Shown here: in pieces, positions 1 through 11,285 of the stretch
Layout of the letters: each line of letters begins with the position of its first letter
Numbering within the stretch: the first letter of the stretch is position 1
Made by a program: the position numbers and the translations under genes
Origin: Jacaranda mimosifolia
Taxonomy: Eukaryota; Streptophyta; Magnoliopsida; Lamiales; Bignoniaceae
Reading direction: 5' to 3'
Assembly (NCBI GenBank): GCA_018894105.1
Contig: CM032118.1
Span: forward strand, 33,708,690-33,772,689
DNA: 64,000 bases
Notes under the pieces: generated by a model
The model's database searches: none
Seen by the model: the letters and a program-made list of their open reading frames with translations, nothing else
Told to the model about the DNA's origin: nothing

Positions 1-856
1 ACAAAGTTTAACAATAAATGAATAACTTAATTCAAAAAATGAGTAAAAGGATGCTAAATGTATAATAATTTAAGTAAATAAAAATTAAATGACAAAATTT
101 ACCAATAATTAAGGAGAAAAATGTAACTAATAAAAATAAAGTTAAATTAAAAATATTAAGCACAGTTAATAAATCTCATAAACTAAGTAGTAAACAAAAA
201 AGATATAGAAATTTACAAATTTAATAATAATAAAAGCTAAATGATAGATTTTATTTAGGTTGAAAAGAAAATTATAGCATTAAAATCTAAAAAATATCTT
301 CCATCATGAAGTATACCTAAAATAAACAAAAAAAAAGGAAAACAAAATAAAAAGGTGAACAATAAAATCAAATAAATAATAAACACTTTGAATAATGAAT
401 TAAAGATGCACACAAAGAGATAGAATAAAAAAAATGCTAGAAAATAAAGAGGACACAAAGAATAGAGTGAAAAAAATGCTAGAACCTGAGAATATTAATA
501 AAATGACTTTTAAAAGACTTAATATATAGTAATATAGATATAAATTAGTTATTAAAAATAAGAGAAAATCATGAAAGACTTATCAAACTATAGAATTCAA
601 ATGATCAAGAAATCTTTCATATATTGAAAGTAGAAATGGAAAAAAAAAATTATAGATAAAATACAATTATTTTTTGAGATTAGAGATAAATAAAGAATAT
701 TGTTCTAATCAAGAAAGGAATAAATAATATCAAATTTAATAACTAAAAATCAATTTTTAAATTTAATTAAAAACTCAAAATTTTAAGAATTTAAAATTTG
801 GTCAAAGTTGCACAATTATGGGTTCCACACTATTGTGTTATATATAATAGTATAGA
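1..856 (-). mobile_element. Non-autonomous Helitron copy, cut by the window edge
   Basis: Read on the minus strand, the element starts at 856 with the 5' terminus TCTATACTATTATATATA, preceded by A. This fits the Helitron rule of a 5' TC and insertion between A and T. Its body matches 2094-3000 in long colinear stretches (for example around 30-150 against 2110-2220), so it belongs to the same family as the copy at 1201-3439. No Rep/helicase coding is visible; the sequence is AT-rich with stops in all frames. The 3' end lies outside the window. Family assignment rests on terminus sequence and copy structure. Confidence 0.6.
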
Positions 857-1200
857 TATGCATAGAAAAGTTTTAACAAATCTAAATATCTATAATATTA
901 TCTCATCAATGATATGAAGAAGATAATATTAATTTCGATTCATTAATTGAAAACTCAAAAAGAAAATCCTTTATCTAATGAAGATTCTCTTTTCAAATAT
1001 AATTCATCCATATCAGTTAGAGATATATAAGAATAAATATCTTTAAAAACAAAATAAATAATATCAAATTTAATAACCAACAATTAATGAAAATTTTTGA
1101 ATTTAATTAAAAAACTCAAAATTCTAAAAAATTGCCACTTGGCCAAAATTACAATCAAAATTGCATAATTATAGGTCTCACATCATTGTGCTATATATAA
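857..1200 (-). mobile_element. Truncated Helitron 5' fragment
   Basis: The last 110 bases match the 5' terminal region of the neighbouring copies: a GGTCTCACA(T)CATTGTGCTATATATAA-type end preceded by AATTGCATAATTAT. The outermost bases are altered, so the canonical TC start is lost. It abuts the hairpin-bearing 3' end of the next Helitron at 1200/1201. The left part (857-1080) is AT-rich and only loosely similar to other copies. Confidence 0.45.
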
Positions 1201-3439
1201 TTAACATTATTCCCGTGCTATGCACGGATTCTTTAAAATTATTATATATTAATGTAATTATTGAATTATAAATATAATTAAAAATAACAATATAAGAATA
1301 AAATTATCGCAAAAATGGTCAAATAATTGGTAAAAAGTAAATTTAAGATTATTCAGTGAGAAGTTAAAAGAATATTCTAAACTTCAAAAAATAAAAGTCT
1401 ATAAATATGATTACATATTTTATTAAAAAGAAAAAAATGATATGCAACCAAAAACTAATAGATAGTTGCATTAAAAAATAAAAGTATATGAGAAGGATAT
1501 AAAACACAAGATTGCTAACTTAAAAGTTGTTGGAAAAAATTAAAATTATAATACTTTAAGATTATGTTAGACTTAAAAGACAATGAGTATATATTATGTT
1601 AAAACTTAAAATATAAAAAATTAGACAATATATTGGCTGCCAATAATTTAAAAAATTTCTTATTTAATTTTAATTTTTGAATAAAAATCAATTAAGCCAA
1701 GAAAAAATTATGATAGTAAAGAAAAAAAAATTGAAAAATAAAATAAATATATAAAATAATTATAAAGTTAAAATCAATATTAGTATATAAGTTAAACCTT
1801 TTATTGACTCATAGTTTAGTTATCCAATAATTAAGTGAAGAAAAGAATTAAGATATATATTGATAAAATAGTGTTTAAAATTTTTAAAAATAGAACGAAT
1901 TATACATACTTATAAATACACAATTACATATATATGAATAAAAAATAAAAATTAAATGACATAGTTTTAAAATAATAAATATTCAAAAAGTGAAACAAAC
2001 ATTACAAATACAAAAACCAAAAAATAGATCTTATCCTATAAAATTAAAAACTTAGATAAACAAAAATAAGAGAATTTAAAAATAAATTACAAAATCTAAC
2101 AAATAAATTAATAACTTAATTCAAAGAATGAATTAGAGGATACTAAATGTATAATTTAAATAAAATAAAAATTAATTGACAAAATTTATCAATAATTGAA
2201 GATAAAAATATAATTAATAAAAATTAAATTAAATTAAAAGATATTAAGAGCAATTAATATATACCTCATCTTGTAAAATTATAAAATTAAAAGAACGAAA
2301 AATGAATTTAAAAATTAAAAAAATTAAAAATTGAATTGATAACTTAAACTAAGTAATAAACAAAAAAAAAAAAAATGTACAAAGTTAATAACAATAAAAG
2401 CTAAATGATAGAATTTATCTATGGTTGAAAAGAAAATTATAGAATTAAAATCCAAAAAATCTCTTCCATCATGTGCGTAACATCCCTAAAAAAGAAAAAA
2501 AAGAAAAAAAGTCAAAAATAAAATCGAACAATCAATAAACAATTTGAAGAATAAAATAAAGAGGCACACAAACAGATAGAGGGGGGAAATGATAGAAAAT
2601 AAAGAGGCACACAAAGAATATAGTGAAAAAAATGCTAGAAACTGATAGTATTAATAAAACGACTTTCGAAACACTTTATATATATTGGTATATATATGAA
2701 TTAATTATTAAAGATAAGAGAAAATTATGAAAAACTTATCAAACTATTGAGTTCAAATGACCCATGTATCTTCCACATATTGAGAGTAGAGATGAAAGAG
2801 ATTTTGTAGATAAAATGAAATAATTTTTTTGGTATTTGAGATAAACAAAGAATAATTTGTTCTAATCAATAAATGATTTCAAAAATCTAGATATCTTTAA
2901 AAGGAATAAATACTTTCAATTAAATTATCAAAAATCAATTTTTAAGTTTAATTAAAAAGCTCAAAATTCTAAGAATTCAAAATTTGATCTACTCATTCTG
3001 CTATAAAATAATTGTAGAATAACAAAATTTATATATATGAGAAATAAAATATTTATCTATTAATCTTGTGATAAATTAAATTTATAAGATAGAATTTTGT
3101 AATAAGAGTACTTAACATGATGCTTATAAAATATTTTTTAAATTATAAATTTATTTAGAAAGATAAAAATATGATTATACATTATTTTTGAATTATCTTA
3201 TGAGATCGAAATCTATATCACAATTCTGGATAAACACATCATGGTATTTTATTTATAATAGATAAGTTGATCGTATTAAAATAAAATATAAAAGTAAATA
3301 AACAACCAATGAAAAATTTTCAACTGAATTAAAATACTCAAAATTCTAAGAATTTGACATTTGGCCAAAATTGGACAATTAGAATCAAAATTGCATAATT
3401 GTGGGTTTCACACTGTTGTGCTATATATAATAGTATAGA
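1201..3439 (-). mobile_element. Non-autonomous Helitron, both ends visible
   Basis: On the minus strand the 5' end is TCTATACTATTATATATAG at 3439, preceded by A. The 3' end carries the hairpin CCGTGC-ATA-GCACGG (1227-1213), followed after eight bases by TTAA at 1204-1201 and then T. A 3' hairpin 8-12 bases before CTRR is the Helitron signature; here CTAA has become TTAA. The element is about 2.2 kb, very AT-rich and has no Rep/helicase ORF, so it would need a helper in trans. An extra block near 3000-3300 is absent from the copy at 1-856. The 3' end joins another copy's 5' end directly. Confidence 0.6.
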
Positions 3440-3559
3440 TAGTTTGTGTGTTCTTACATAATTTAACTTAATTCCACAAGATTAGTATGATGTGATAGCT
3501 AAATAAAATTTACAAATCAATTGATTAAATTAGTTTAATTATCAATAGTAACTTGTCAA

Positions 3560-3743
3560 ATATTTCAATTAAAAATTTAAATTAAAAAATTGAATTAACC
3601 GATCCAATCCAAATCGATTTAAAATGAATTGGATTATATCGAATTTATAATAAAAATCTAACCAATCCAATATATATTACATAATTTGGATCAGTTAGCT
3701 TTTTGTCCCAAAATTAATCCAAACCGAACCGCGAACACCTCTA
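3560..3743. mobile_element. hAT-like terminal fragment (right end only)
   Basis: Ends in CGAACCGCGAACACCTCTA, the inverse of the TAGAGGTGTTCGCGGTTCGG terminus common in plant hAT-type non-autonomous elements. The interior has repeated AACC(A/G)ATCCAATCCAA-type blocks in both orientations. No matching left terminus or 8-bp duplication was found before the Helitron boundary, so it is probably truncated. Confidence 0.4.
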
Positions 3744-4139
3744 CTTTGCTCCTATGCTTACAACCTCCACTTGGATTTGTTTTTTGGAGGTGTTTTCATT
3801 TTCTGGTGAAAATGCATAGTGAAAAGTTAGTTAAAAAAATATTTTTGAAAATGAAATTGTGTTTGAATGTGTTGTTTAAAATTATAGGTTTATATGTGTT
3901 TGAAAATGAGATGTATTTGGATGTTGGGTGTTTTGTATTAAAAGTCGTGCAGTTTTTGAATTGATGATTTGATATGTACTTATTTGAAAAAAATAATATA
4001 AAATTTCATTAAATTTATAATATTTTTGTTGCAATAAAAATAGTGGTTTTACAGCTGCATAATTTTAAAAAAAATAATTACATTCTAAATAGTTAAAAAA
4101 AAATAGAAAATAAAAATAGGGAAAGAGAAATATGTGTTG
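3744..4139. other. AT-rich spacer with a 13-bp terminal-repeat-like motif
   Basis: No gene is visible. GTTTTCATTTTCT at 3792-3804 recurs inverted at 14480-14492, next to the likely right end of the Harbinger element. This could be a decayed left terminal repeat, but the flanking bases do not extend the match well. Confidence 0.3.
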
Positions 4140-4300
4140 ATGCCGTGCACTGGGGCGTGAGTCATATGTGCCCCAGTGTGGGTGGACTTTCTTGCGCAGC
4201 GTTCATGCGTTGTGCCCCTGCGCACGAGACGTTTGCCCAAGCCCCAGGCAGATGTTTCGTACTGGGGCGCTAATCGTGCGCCCCCACACATAGAACAAAA
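4140..4300. repeat. GC-rich patch with palindromes, related in style to the array at 7000-7720
   Basis: A sharp GC island in AT-rich DNA. It contains the inverted pair GCACTGGGGC (4146) / GCCCCAGTGT (4171) and repeated GCGC, GCCCC and ACTGGGGCGC words, the same vocabulary as the 149-bp array 2.7 kb downstream. The two GC-rich blocks bracket the broken transposon gene at 5396-6520. The minus-strand ORF across it has no recognisable domain and is probably incidental. Confidence 0.45.
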
Positions 4301-4368
4301 ATCACCCATATGTATAATTTTTTAAAAAAAAAAAGAAACAAAAAATTTGCAAAATATAGTAATTATCT

Positions 4369-5367
4369 CCCCCACCCCCCCCCCCCAACTCTCTCTTTTC
4401 CGCTCTACTATCTCTTTTCCGAGTTCCCTCCCTCCCCTTCTCTTCAATCCCATCACCAAGTTCACCACCTCTTTCCACCATTTTTTCCTGCAAGTAGTAC
4501 CTTACCGGCGACTTCCTTCCACCCTCCTTCTCACTCTTTTCCTCTTTCCCCCCCTTTCTTTCTCTCAACTACTCACCCACCAACAAGTCTACTACCAATA
4601 CACCCCACCACACCACCAACGTCTACCATTATTTTCGGCGAAATCCACTTTACTGGCGACACAACCTTGTTCGCCATTGTGGGTAATTTTTGTCTGCTAA
4701 TTTATTTTGTGAATCTTGTTATGTTTGTATGTGTGCTTTAAGTAGACACATTTGATTGAAAGTATATGCTTCTATGATAGGTATGTTAAAAGAAATTTGT
4801 GGGTTTTTTATAGAAAAATTTGTTAAGTATAATGTTGATTACTTAGGTCGAGTTTCAAGTCTTCAATATTTAGATAATAATATATCAATTTTGCTATCTT
4901 TTTTCTTTTATAATTGGTGTTGGTTGTAAATTGATAATTTATAATTTGCATTCCACAAGATTAGTTGATAATATTTTGTTTTTAATTTGTTGGGCACAAA
5001 AGTAGTTAGATTATATTTTGCTAATTACTAGGTGAAAAGTTATATTTCATAATTTATTTGTTGTAATAGTGACAATATTTCTTTCTTTCTTAATGGAGTT
5101 GATTGCGGTGTAAACTTATAAATGGGTTTGTCTTAATTTTTTTTTTCTTCCCATATTTTGATATTTGGATGCTCAAGTGCAATAGATGGAATGTTGCTAT
5201 ATTATTGATTAATGGAGTTAAGACTTGTGGTATTTGGAGTTGTTAGTTGGAATTTTTATTAAACTAATTGAATTATAAATATTTTTCTTTTGAAGATGGT
5301 GTTCTTGAGATTGTGCGGTTATGATATTGATGTCGTTTTTTTTTTTTTTTTTTTGTGTCTTTGCAGT
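4369..5367 (+). promoter_or_regulatory. Pyrimidine-rich leader exon and intron in front of the transposon gene
   Basis: 4369-4682 is strongly C/T-rich (including a C5-A-C12-type run at 4369-4387), like a plant 5' leader. It is followed by GTAATTTTTG at about 4683 and a T-rich stretch that ends in a long T run and TTTGCAG at 5361-5367. The first in-frame ATG of the downstream gene is at 5396, so this looks like a non-coding exon plus a 5'UTR intron. The 143- and 117-residue ORFs in the leader are proline/serine/threonine-biased by composition only. Inferred from splice-like signals; no transcript evidence. Confidence 0.4.
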
Positions 5368-5395
5368 CACTCGATAGTTCGATATCAAATTGATA

Positions 5396-6520
5396 ATGGC
5401 ACTGAAATATAGTAAAAAGAAAAATAAGAATGAGGCATCAAGTAGTAAAAGGACATCATTCGATGCTGGTCATTTTATTTTCGTTGAAGCATAAGAGTTT
5501 TATTCAAAAAATACTAGGGACCGACCATTTGTGAAGGAGCGTGGGATATCGTCCCAAAGTAGGTACTATCCATTTAAATAAGAAATCATAGAAGGAAGAA
5601 GTTGATGTAAATTTGTTGCAACTCCCTCAGTAGCAATCAGATTAGTTGTTAGAGAGTTTTATACTAATTTTCAGTTCACAGATGGAGATGACATATTTGT
5701 TTGGGTTGTCAAATATCTATATAACGAGAAGCTATAAATAATTCTTTTGAGACACCTTGCATTGATAGTGATGATGAATATTGGTATTTTATAGGGACTG
5801 AGGTATTTATTGATAGAGTGGTGGAGCACATTTGCGAGCAACCACCGAAAGGGACTATATATAGGAGCTATAATAATCAGCTTCGACATTTCAAATCATA
5901 CAAATTGAACAATAAGAGCTTATGCTGATTCAAGTTTGTTTCTCCACGGATGTTACGAAGCTCCCACCTTAGAGAAATTACTCGGGAGAGGGCTATCCTA
6001 GTGTACGCTATCTTAGAAAGGGCTCCTATTGATATTGAATTATTGATTAATTCTATGATACATCGTTATGCAGCCGGAAGCTCTCAAGATAGCTTACTTT
6101 TCCCCAATCTCATTACAAAATTATGTGCCACTATAGGCGTTAATGGGATAATGATGAGGAACTGCTCTATCCTAGCTCCATTGTTCCTGAGTGCATAATT
6201 AAACTTGCCCCACAGCTTGTTCAGGCGGTTCTAGTTCCTTAATCAACGTCGGACCACATCGCAATATCTTGATAAATTAGAGAACATGCTTACACATATA
6301 ATATCTAACCAGCAGGCCACAAAGGGACATCGTCGGGTTGTTGAAGAGCATCGACAAGCATGTCTTGCAACTCAACAATAGTGGTACACGATTTTGGCGC
6401 AAGATCAAAATATTCCATCGGAACAATAGCCCACTTTCCCACTGCCACCATGCTTTGATGCTCTTGATGCTACAGTTCCACTCCTAGAGGCCGATGAGGA
6501 TAGCAACGCTGAGGATTAAC
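5396..6520 (+). pseudogene. Putative plant transposon protein (PF20167-like), degenerate
   Basis: Translation from ATG 5396 gives a lysine/serine-rich start, then a stop, then RDRPFVKERG, a short stretch like VVREFYTNF, and EITRERAILVYAILERAPID followed by LLFPNLITKLCATIGV. These are the conserved blocks of the 'putative plant transposon protein' domain found in many plant transposon ORFs: ERPFVxERG, VVREFYAN, TRERAxLxYAI, FPxLITxLC. The best open piece is 5950-6198. Several frameshifts and stops separate the blocks. A tail (6290-6460) rich in Gln/His/Arg codons resembles the usual low-complexity C terminus. Its role in transposition is unknown even for intact members. Confidence 0.6.
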
Positions 6521-6999
6521 CCTGATCTTATTTTTAAATCCTTTGCCTTAACTTCATGCAATTTGTATATGTATTTTCTATTGGTTACTTTTGTTTTATT
6601 TCTTTATATGTTGTTCACATTGCTGCACTTGGAGGGCAAACTAATATGAATTTTATCTATTGATATCGTCTTATATAGGTTGTCATTATTGAGAAAAATT
6701 AGCACAGCTTAAATCAGCGCTCTATTGAGCATCTAGTTGTATGAAAGAGCTGGAAATAATGTATGAATTTAAGGGTAATAAAATCAACCATTATGTCAGA
6801 GTGCACTGACTACAAATGATTAAAAAAACACTTTTGTTGTGTTACAACTCATATGTTCAGACAAAAAATGCTTTATTAGGTGTCCAAAATTTGGAACCAC
6901 TTTGCAATATTATCTAAAATTTTGAGATCACAAATTCTCCCACCTAATAATTTTAAGTTTACACAAGCATTTTACCCTAAGGAATGTGATTATTGTGCT
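6521..6999. other. AT-rich spacer
   Basis: Follows the transposon gene remnant. No domain, RNA or clear repeat was seen, and AT content drops sharply where the tandem array starts near 7000. Confidence 0.5.
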
Positions 7000-7720
7000 A
7001 AGGTGCAAGGATCTTGTGCCCCAACGCGAAGGTACTGTCCTCATGGGCAGCAGCCACACACTGGGGGCGCAAGGATGCTGTGGCCCAGCATATGTTTGTT
7101 GTCCATGATTGATAATGGCACTGTACAAAATATTTGTTATTCTTGCACCAGGGCGCAATATCCTTGTGCCTCGGTGCGAGGCTAATGTCCTCATGGACAG
7201 CAGGCGTGTGCCAAGGTGCAAGGATTCTGCGCCTTGGCGTGTGCCTGTTGTTCGTGAGGACACTAACCTTGGCCCCAAATTTTGTTATTCTTATGTCGGG
7301 GAGTAATATCATTGCGGCCCGACATAAAGCTACTATCCTCATCGACAGCAAGCATGCACTAGGTCGTAGGGACGTTGTATCCCAGCTTGCGCCTGTTTTT
7401 CCGTGAGGACACCATGCTTGGCCCCAAGTTTTATTATTCTTGCAACGGGATGCAATATCCTTGTGCCCTGGTGCGAATCTACTGTCCTCATGGACAGCAG
7501 GCATGCGCCTGTTGTCGCAAGTATGTTTGTCCTGGTGTGTGCTCGCTATCCGTGAGGACAACAAACTTAGGCCCAAGTTTTGTTATTCTTGTATTGGGGT
7601 ACAATATCCTTGCGCCCAGGCATGAATCTATTGTCCTTATGGACATCAGGCATGCGCTAGGGCGCAAGGATGTTGTGCCTCAGCGTGAAGCTACTGTCAA
7701 TGACGACAACTAATTATGCC
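7000..7720. repeat. Tandem array of five ~149-bp units, each a hairpin former
   Basis: The landmark GTCCTCATGGACAGCAG (with variants) recurs with its GTCC (ATCC in the third unit) at 7037, 7187, 7335, 7484 and 7633, spacings 150, 148, 149, 149. A second landmark, GTTATTCTT (ATTATTCTT in one copy), recurs at 7136, 7284, 7433 and 7582. In unit 2, 7187-7220 and 7228-7261 are inverted repeats around a 7-base loop: of 34 positions, 26 are Watson-Crick and all 8 others are G.U-compatible in plus-strand RNA. A smaller stem (10 perfect bp in unit 3: TTATGTCGGG / CCCGACATAA) lies between the large ones. ORFs on both strands here repeat with the array and are by-products. Units 1 and 3-5 keep the fold with more mismatches. 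Confidence 0.8.
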
Positions 7721-8221
7721 CGAAATGCATAATCCTTGCGATGTGCGCACGTTCCCAACACCCAAACACATTGCTAAAGTCATATCCTTGGACATAAATT
7801 TATAATTGTGTTGATGACCTGTTGGAATACATTGAATACAAGTGTTACGACCAAGGTTATAGCACTCTATTGTGGATAGTGCAGTCACGTTGGTTGTTGA
7901 TTTGAAATATTGACATTTGCCACCCTAGAGTGATGGTGATTAAGATAGCAAACTCCAGACACATTGTATACATACATAAAAAGAACCATTCTATATAACA
8001 TCCTTATAATGAAAGTCGTTTAGGCCTAAATGTATTAAATTCATGTTAATAAAGGACTTTTGAAATATTTCGATTCTTTTAATATTTACTAACAAAAGTA
8101 TTAGCATATATCTTGCAACGCCTATTACACTGTGCTTCCATGGTTTAGCAAGCTATACATGCTACAAAAGGTTAGACTTTGTCATATTCTCTGGCTTCAC
8201 AACACCAACTAATTGATTTCT
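7721..8221. other. Spacer between tandem array and Harbinger region
   Basis: Mixed-composition DNA without a recognisable gene. Some words near 7721-7760 still resemble the array, so its edge is diffuse. Confidence 0.4.
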
Positions 8222-8979
8222 TCAGAGCTATCAGACAACAATATTGGAATTGCTCATCGCCAGTCGGTGGCTCTGCATGTAATGCTGGTCGTAGAATCTG
8301 TAATGGTTGTGAAGAAACTGGGGCACCATCCATAAAAGCAGCTCTGATGAGCGGCTAATTGCGGGAACACTCCATGAAATACTCCATTGATCCATCAACA
8401 TCCTAGAGAAACAAAATTAATCATGAAGAAGATTAATATGGCATGAGATGTGTAAATATGTGAATAACATAAAGGTAACAACCTCACAATAAATAAGCAA
8501 ATAGTGAAAAGTATAGACTAACCCAGCTAAGCCTAGATCATAGTAGGACTAGGACATAAACTGAACAGGTTAGCAACGAGTAAGACACCCATTCAACTTG
8601 GATGGCCTTTGAGAATATATCATCAATCCGTCACATCTCATCATACTTGCGCCTTAAGAGTCCAATAGGGAAGGGCCTTCGGAAATGATACACGAGCTGG
8701 CGGAGCTGCCCTCGTGTGTGTGTTCCATAACTAAATCCAATTTTTCATCTAATACTTGGGAGAGTAACGGGCCTCCACTAAATAGAGGAGAAACTTCTCC
8801 TCCTGGGTAGGTTTCCACTCCTCATTAACCAAAGACTTATCCTCATACGATGAGTTGGGGATGTCATGTCTACCACCATAATGTACAAAAATTACAAAAA
8901 TGAAATGGACTTTAAATCCAAAAACAAATATGATAATACATCTAGAAAAAGAGTATAGCATAGCTTGCCCAATAAGCAT
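8222..8979 (-). pseudogene. MYB/SANT-like transposon ORF remnant
   Basis: On the minus strand, EWKPTQEEKFLLYLVEARYSP (8970-8750) resembles the first helix of the MYB/SANT-like domain (W-x-x-x-E-E-x-x-L). Lower down, RRKYDEM and IDDIFSKAIQVEWVSY appear in other frames (near 8660-8590), then DGSMEYFMECSRN near 8400-8360. Stops and frameshifts separate them. It may be a second ORF1-like copy belonging to the Harbinger element to its right, or a different element. Assignment is weak because only short blocks survive. Confidence 0.3.
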
Positions 8980-9838
8980 TTTACCAAATACGAGGATGGA
9001 ACATATTGAAAAATAAGGTTGAACATGTTGTCATACATTACAACCATAAACATAAATACATAGTTAGTACATTCGCAACAGTACATGGCAACATAAACCA
9101 TACTGCACAAACACTAGGGTGCCTTACGTAACTCACAAAAGCATCAACTTAAATAGGACAATAGTAAGAAATATAAGGGGAACACACATAATCAGTACAC
9201 AAAGTCCCATACTGCAACAAACAAACATTTGTGTGGTTTCTCGCATCAGTGCTTCAACATGATAATTGGACTGTCGAAGGTTAATGGTATCCATGTCAAC
9301 GTTTGGATTAATAGCCGTACTCCTTATGTAACTAGAGGTCGAGGATTGTGAACTTTAAATAGTATTATTCACTATACAATGATTATCATCGGTGTATGAA
9401 TTAGAGTTGCCAAATGGAGTGCGTGATGATGAACAACCTACATGAACCCTCCAAAGTGGTTGGAACCTAAATGACATCGGTAGAAAAATTATCCATAGTT
9501 ACTTTGTGTTCTTGCCATTCGAAGTACTATTGGCCTAGCTTCGCAAGCAGATCAGGGGGGTTCTGTGGATAGTCATTCTGGGTAGATAATCAAACAATTA
9601 AAACTTATAGGAATTTAACACAATATGGTACGACATTGATGTTCACATCACATGTAGTACTACGTGAATATAATTTCAAAATCTATACATGTGCATTATG
9701 ATACAATACTGTTAAGGCAAAAATATTTACAAACCTAAAAAAAGCCAACCAACTACCACAACCCAATCCATTACATTTAGTAGCATTTAGCAAAAGTGCC
9801 AAAAACTTACACCACACAAGGCATCACAGAGTTTAGAT
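8980..9838. other. Non-coding part of the Harbinger region
   Basis: Lies 3' of the nuclease on the minus strand. Short coding-like blocks appear (for example YPQNPPDLLAKLGQ near 9570-9530) but no domain can be named. Otherwise AT-rich with stops in all frames. Confidence 0.35.
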
Positions 9839-11285
9839 CTAATGTGCATAATTCGCCCACATTTGATAAGCAAAAGAATCATGAAATTGAGACATGTGAT
9901 CAAGGTCTACTTGCAATGGCCTCAAGCGTGGCTCACAATTTTCTCCTCTATTGAGAACGTATTCACGTTCTTCTTCTAAGAAGAAATAATCATCCTTAAA
10001 TTATTTCTTAATAAAGTTATGGACCACGAAGCAAGCAATAACGATTTGCATTCGACGATACATTTTGTAGTGGGGCATTCGTCCTGGCAAGATAGGAAAT
10101 CTAGCCCGTATGCTCGACAACATTTTGGAGTCTTTGTATGTCTATGGTTGAATAACTCCGACGGGCACCTAAGCCTTCCATTACGAGTTTTATAATAATT
10201 TAAGTGGTAGCGGTGCAGGTGATAGGGGCCTAAGAACCTAGGAAAGTTACAATAGCCAAAGTCAATGAGGTAGTATTTGCCTAGAAAGATGGAAAGTTAG
10301 AATTTTAGAGTACGAACATAAAGATCATGATTTATACTAACTGTATAAGTCCACTTTATCTATTCATCTTGTGGTGGCCATGGAAAATGAGGATTAGTGG
10401 TAATCGCATGACCCAACATGAGTTATTTGCACTTCCCTCCTACCCCGGATAAACATAAGTGAACATAAGGTCTATATATCGCAGATAGCCAGAAGATTTT
10501 GTGCAATTGTGGCCTTACGACATCTGTATACATTTTGTTGATGTTATGGTGCTGATGTGGGAACAATTGTGCCATCAACTACATCAACACAATCCTACAA
10601 ACAAGGATTTTGTGATTTTATCGCAAGAATCAAGTTGTCGAGTTGTATTCAGCGGGATAAATAAGGTTAGTAGAGTTACCTTGAAGTAGGGGTAGAAAGA
10701 ACTATTTAAAGCAATTTTGCGATGCATAATATTGAAATCAAGTGGAGTGATTATCTCATGTGCTAGAATATTTAATTCCTTAGCAACCCTTCGCACATGA
10801 CGATGAAAAATTTCACTCAAGTGTTGGAATCTCTCACATTTGTCACGTTGAAAGTGCCCTTGAACTATTATTTGCAAAAAAATTGCAACTGATTCTTTAA
10901 GACCAACTATAGTAGATTTCCCTTCCTTAAAGACTCCATGCGATGCTATAAAATCACATGAGGCACTGAAATCATCATGCGTCGTTCGTAATGCATTTCT
11001 TATTCTATCAGGATGACCGTCAACAAGCTCCCCAACCCAATCTACCCCTCTTAACCTGGATGTATGGCAAGGTGTTCTATTCCCGAAGTAAGATGGGCAA
11101 AGAACTTGTGAAAGAAAAATGAAATCCATGCCATCATCAGATTGAGTACTTTTATCAGAGTTGGAAGAGAAAGAGTCAGAGGAAGATAAGGATATGCTAG
11201 AATTAAAATCAGATGATGAGCTTCCGTTTGCATACATTTCCTCATCAGACTGACATATAAACTCGAACTCACTAATTTGCTCCAT
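9839..11285 (-). pseudogene. PIF/Harbinger DDE nuclease (transposase), inactivated
   Basis: Start at 11285. Residues 1-90 are an acidic/serine-rich leader. GVDWVGELVDGHPDRIRNAL and FQHLSEIFHRHVRRV then match the N-terminal part of Harbinger nucleases, and NSSFYPYFK precedes the catalytic core. Beyond a frameshift near 10,690, VDVVDGTIVPTSAP holds the first Asp (usual form GAIDGTHI). GKYYLIDFGYCNFPRFLGPY, RFPIL and IVIACFVVHNF follow in shifted frames, and LEEEREYVLNRGENCEPRLR plus MWANY form the tail, ending at 9839. The GSxxDSRVL block has become ITHVGSC, and the ERxFG block with the catalytic Glu is deleted between SKML and RFPIL. It would have cut and pasted the element into TTA/TAA sites together with ORF1. 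Confidence 0.85.

Noticed and set aside
4302..4741. Overlapping ORFs of 88-143 residues on both strands
   Set aside because: Amino-acid content (Pro/Ser/Thr or Gly/Glu/Arg) simply mirrors the C/T-rich leader; no domain and no codon signal.
6998..7576. 192-residue minus-strand ORF (and overlapping plus-strand ORFs) across the tandem array
   Set aside because: Open only because the 149-bp repeat lacks stops in that frame; the residues repeat with the DNA unit and match no domain.
7000..7720. CRISPR-like array
   Set aside because: Units are ~149 bp without unique spacers between constant repeats, and the context is a plant nuclear genome.
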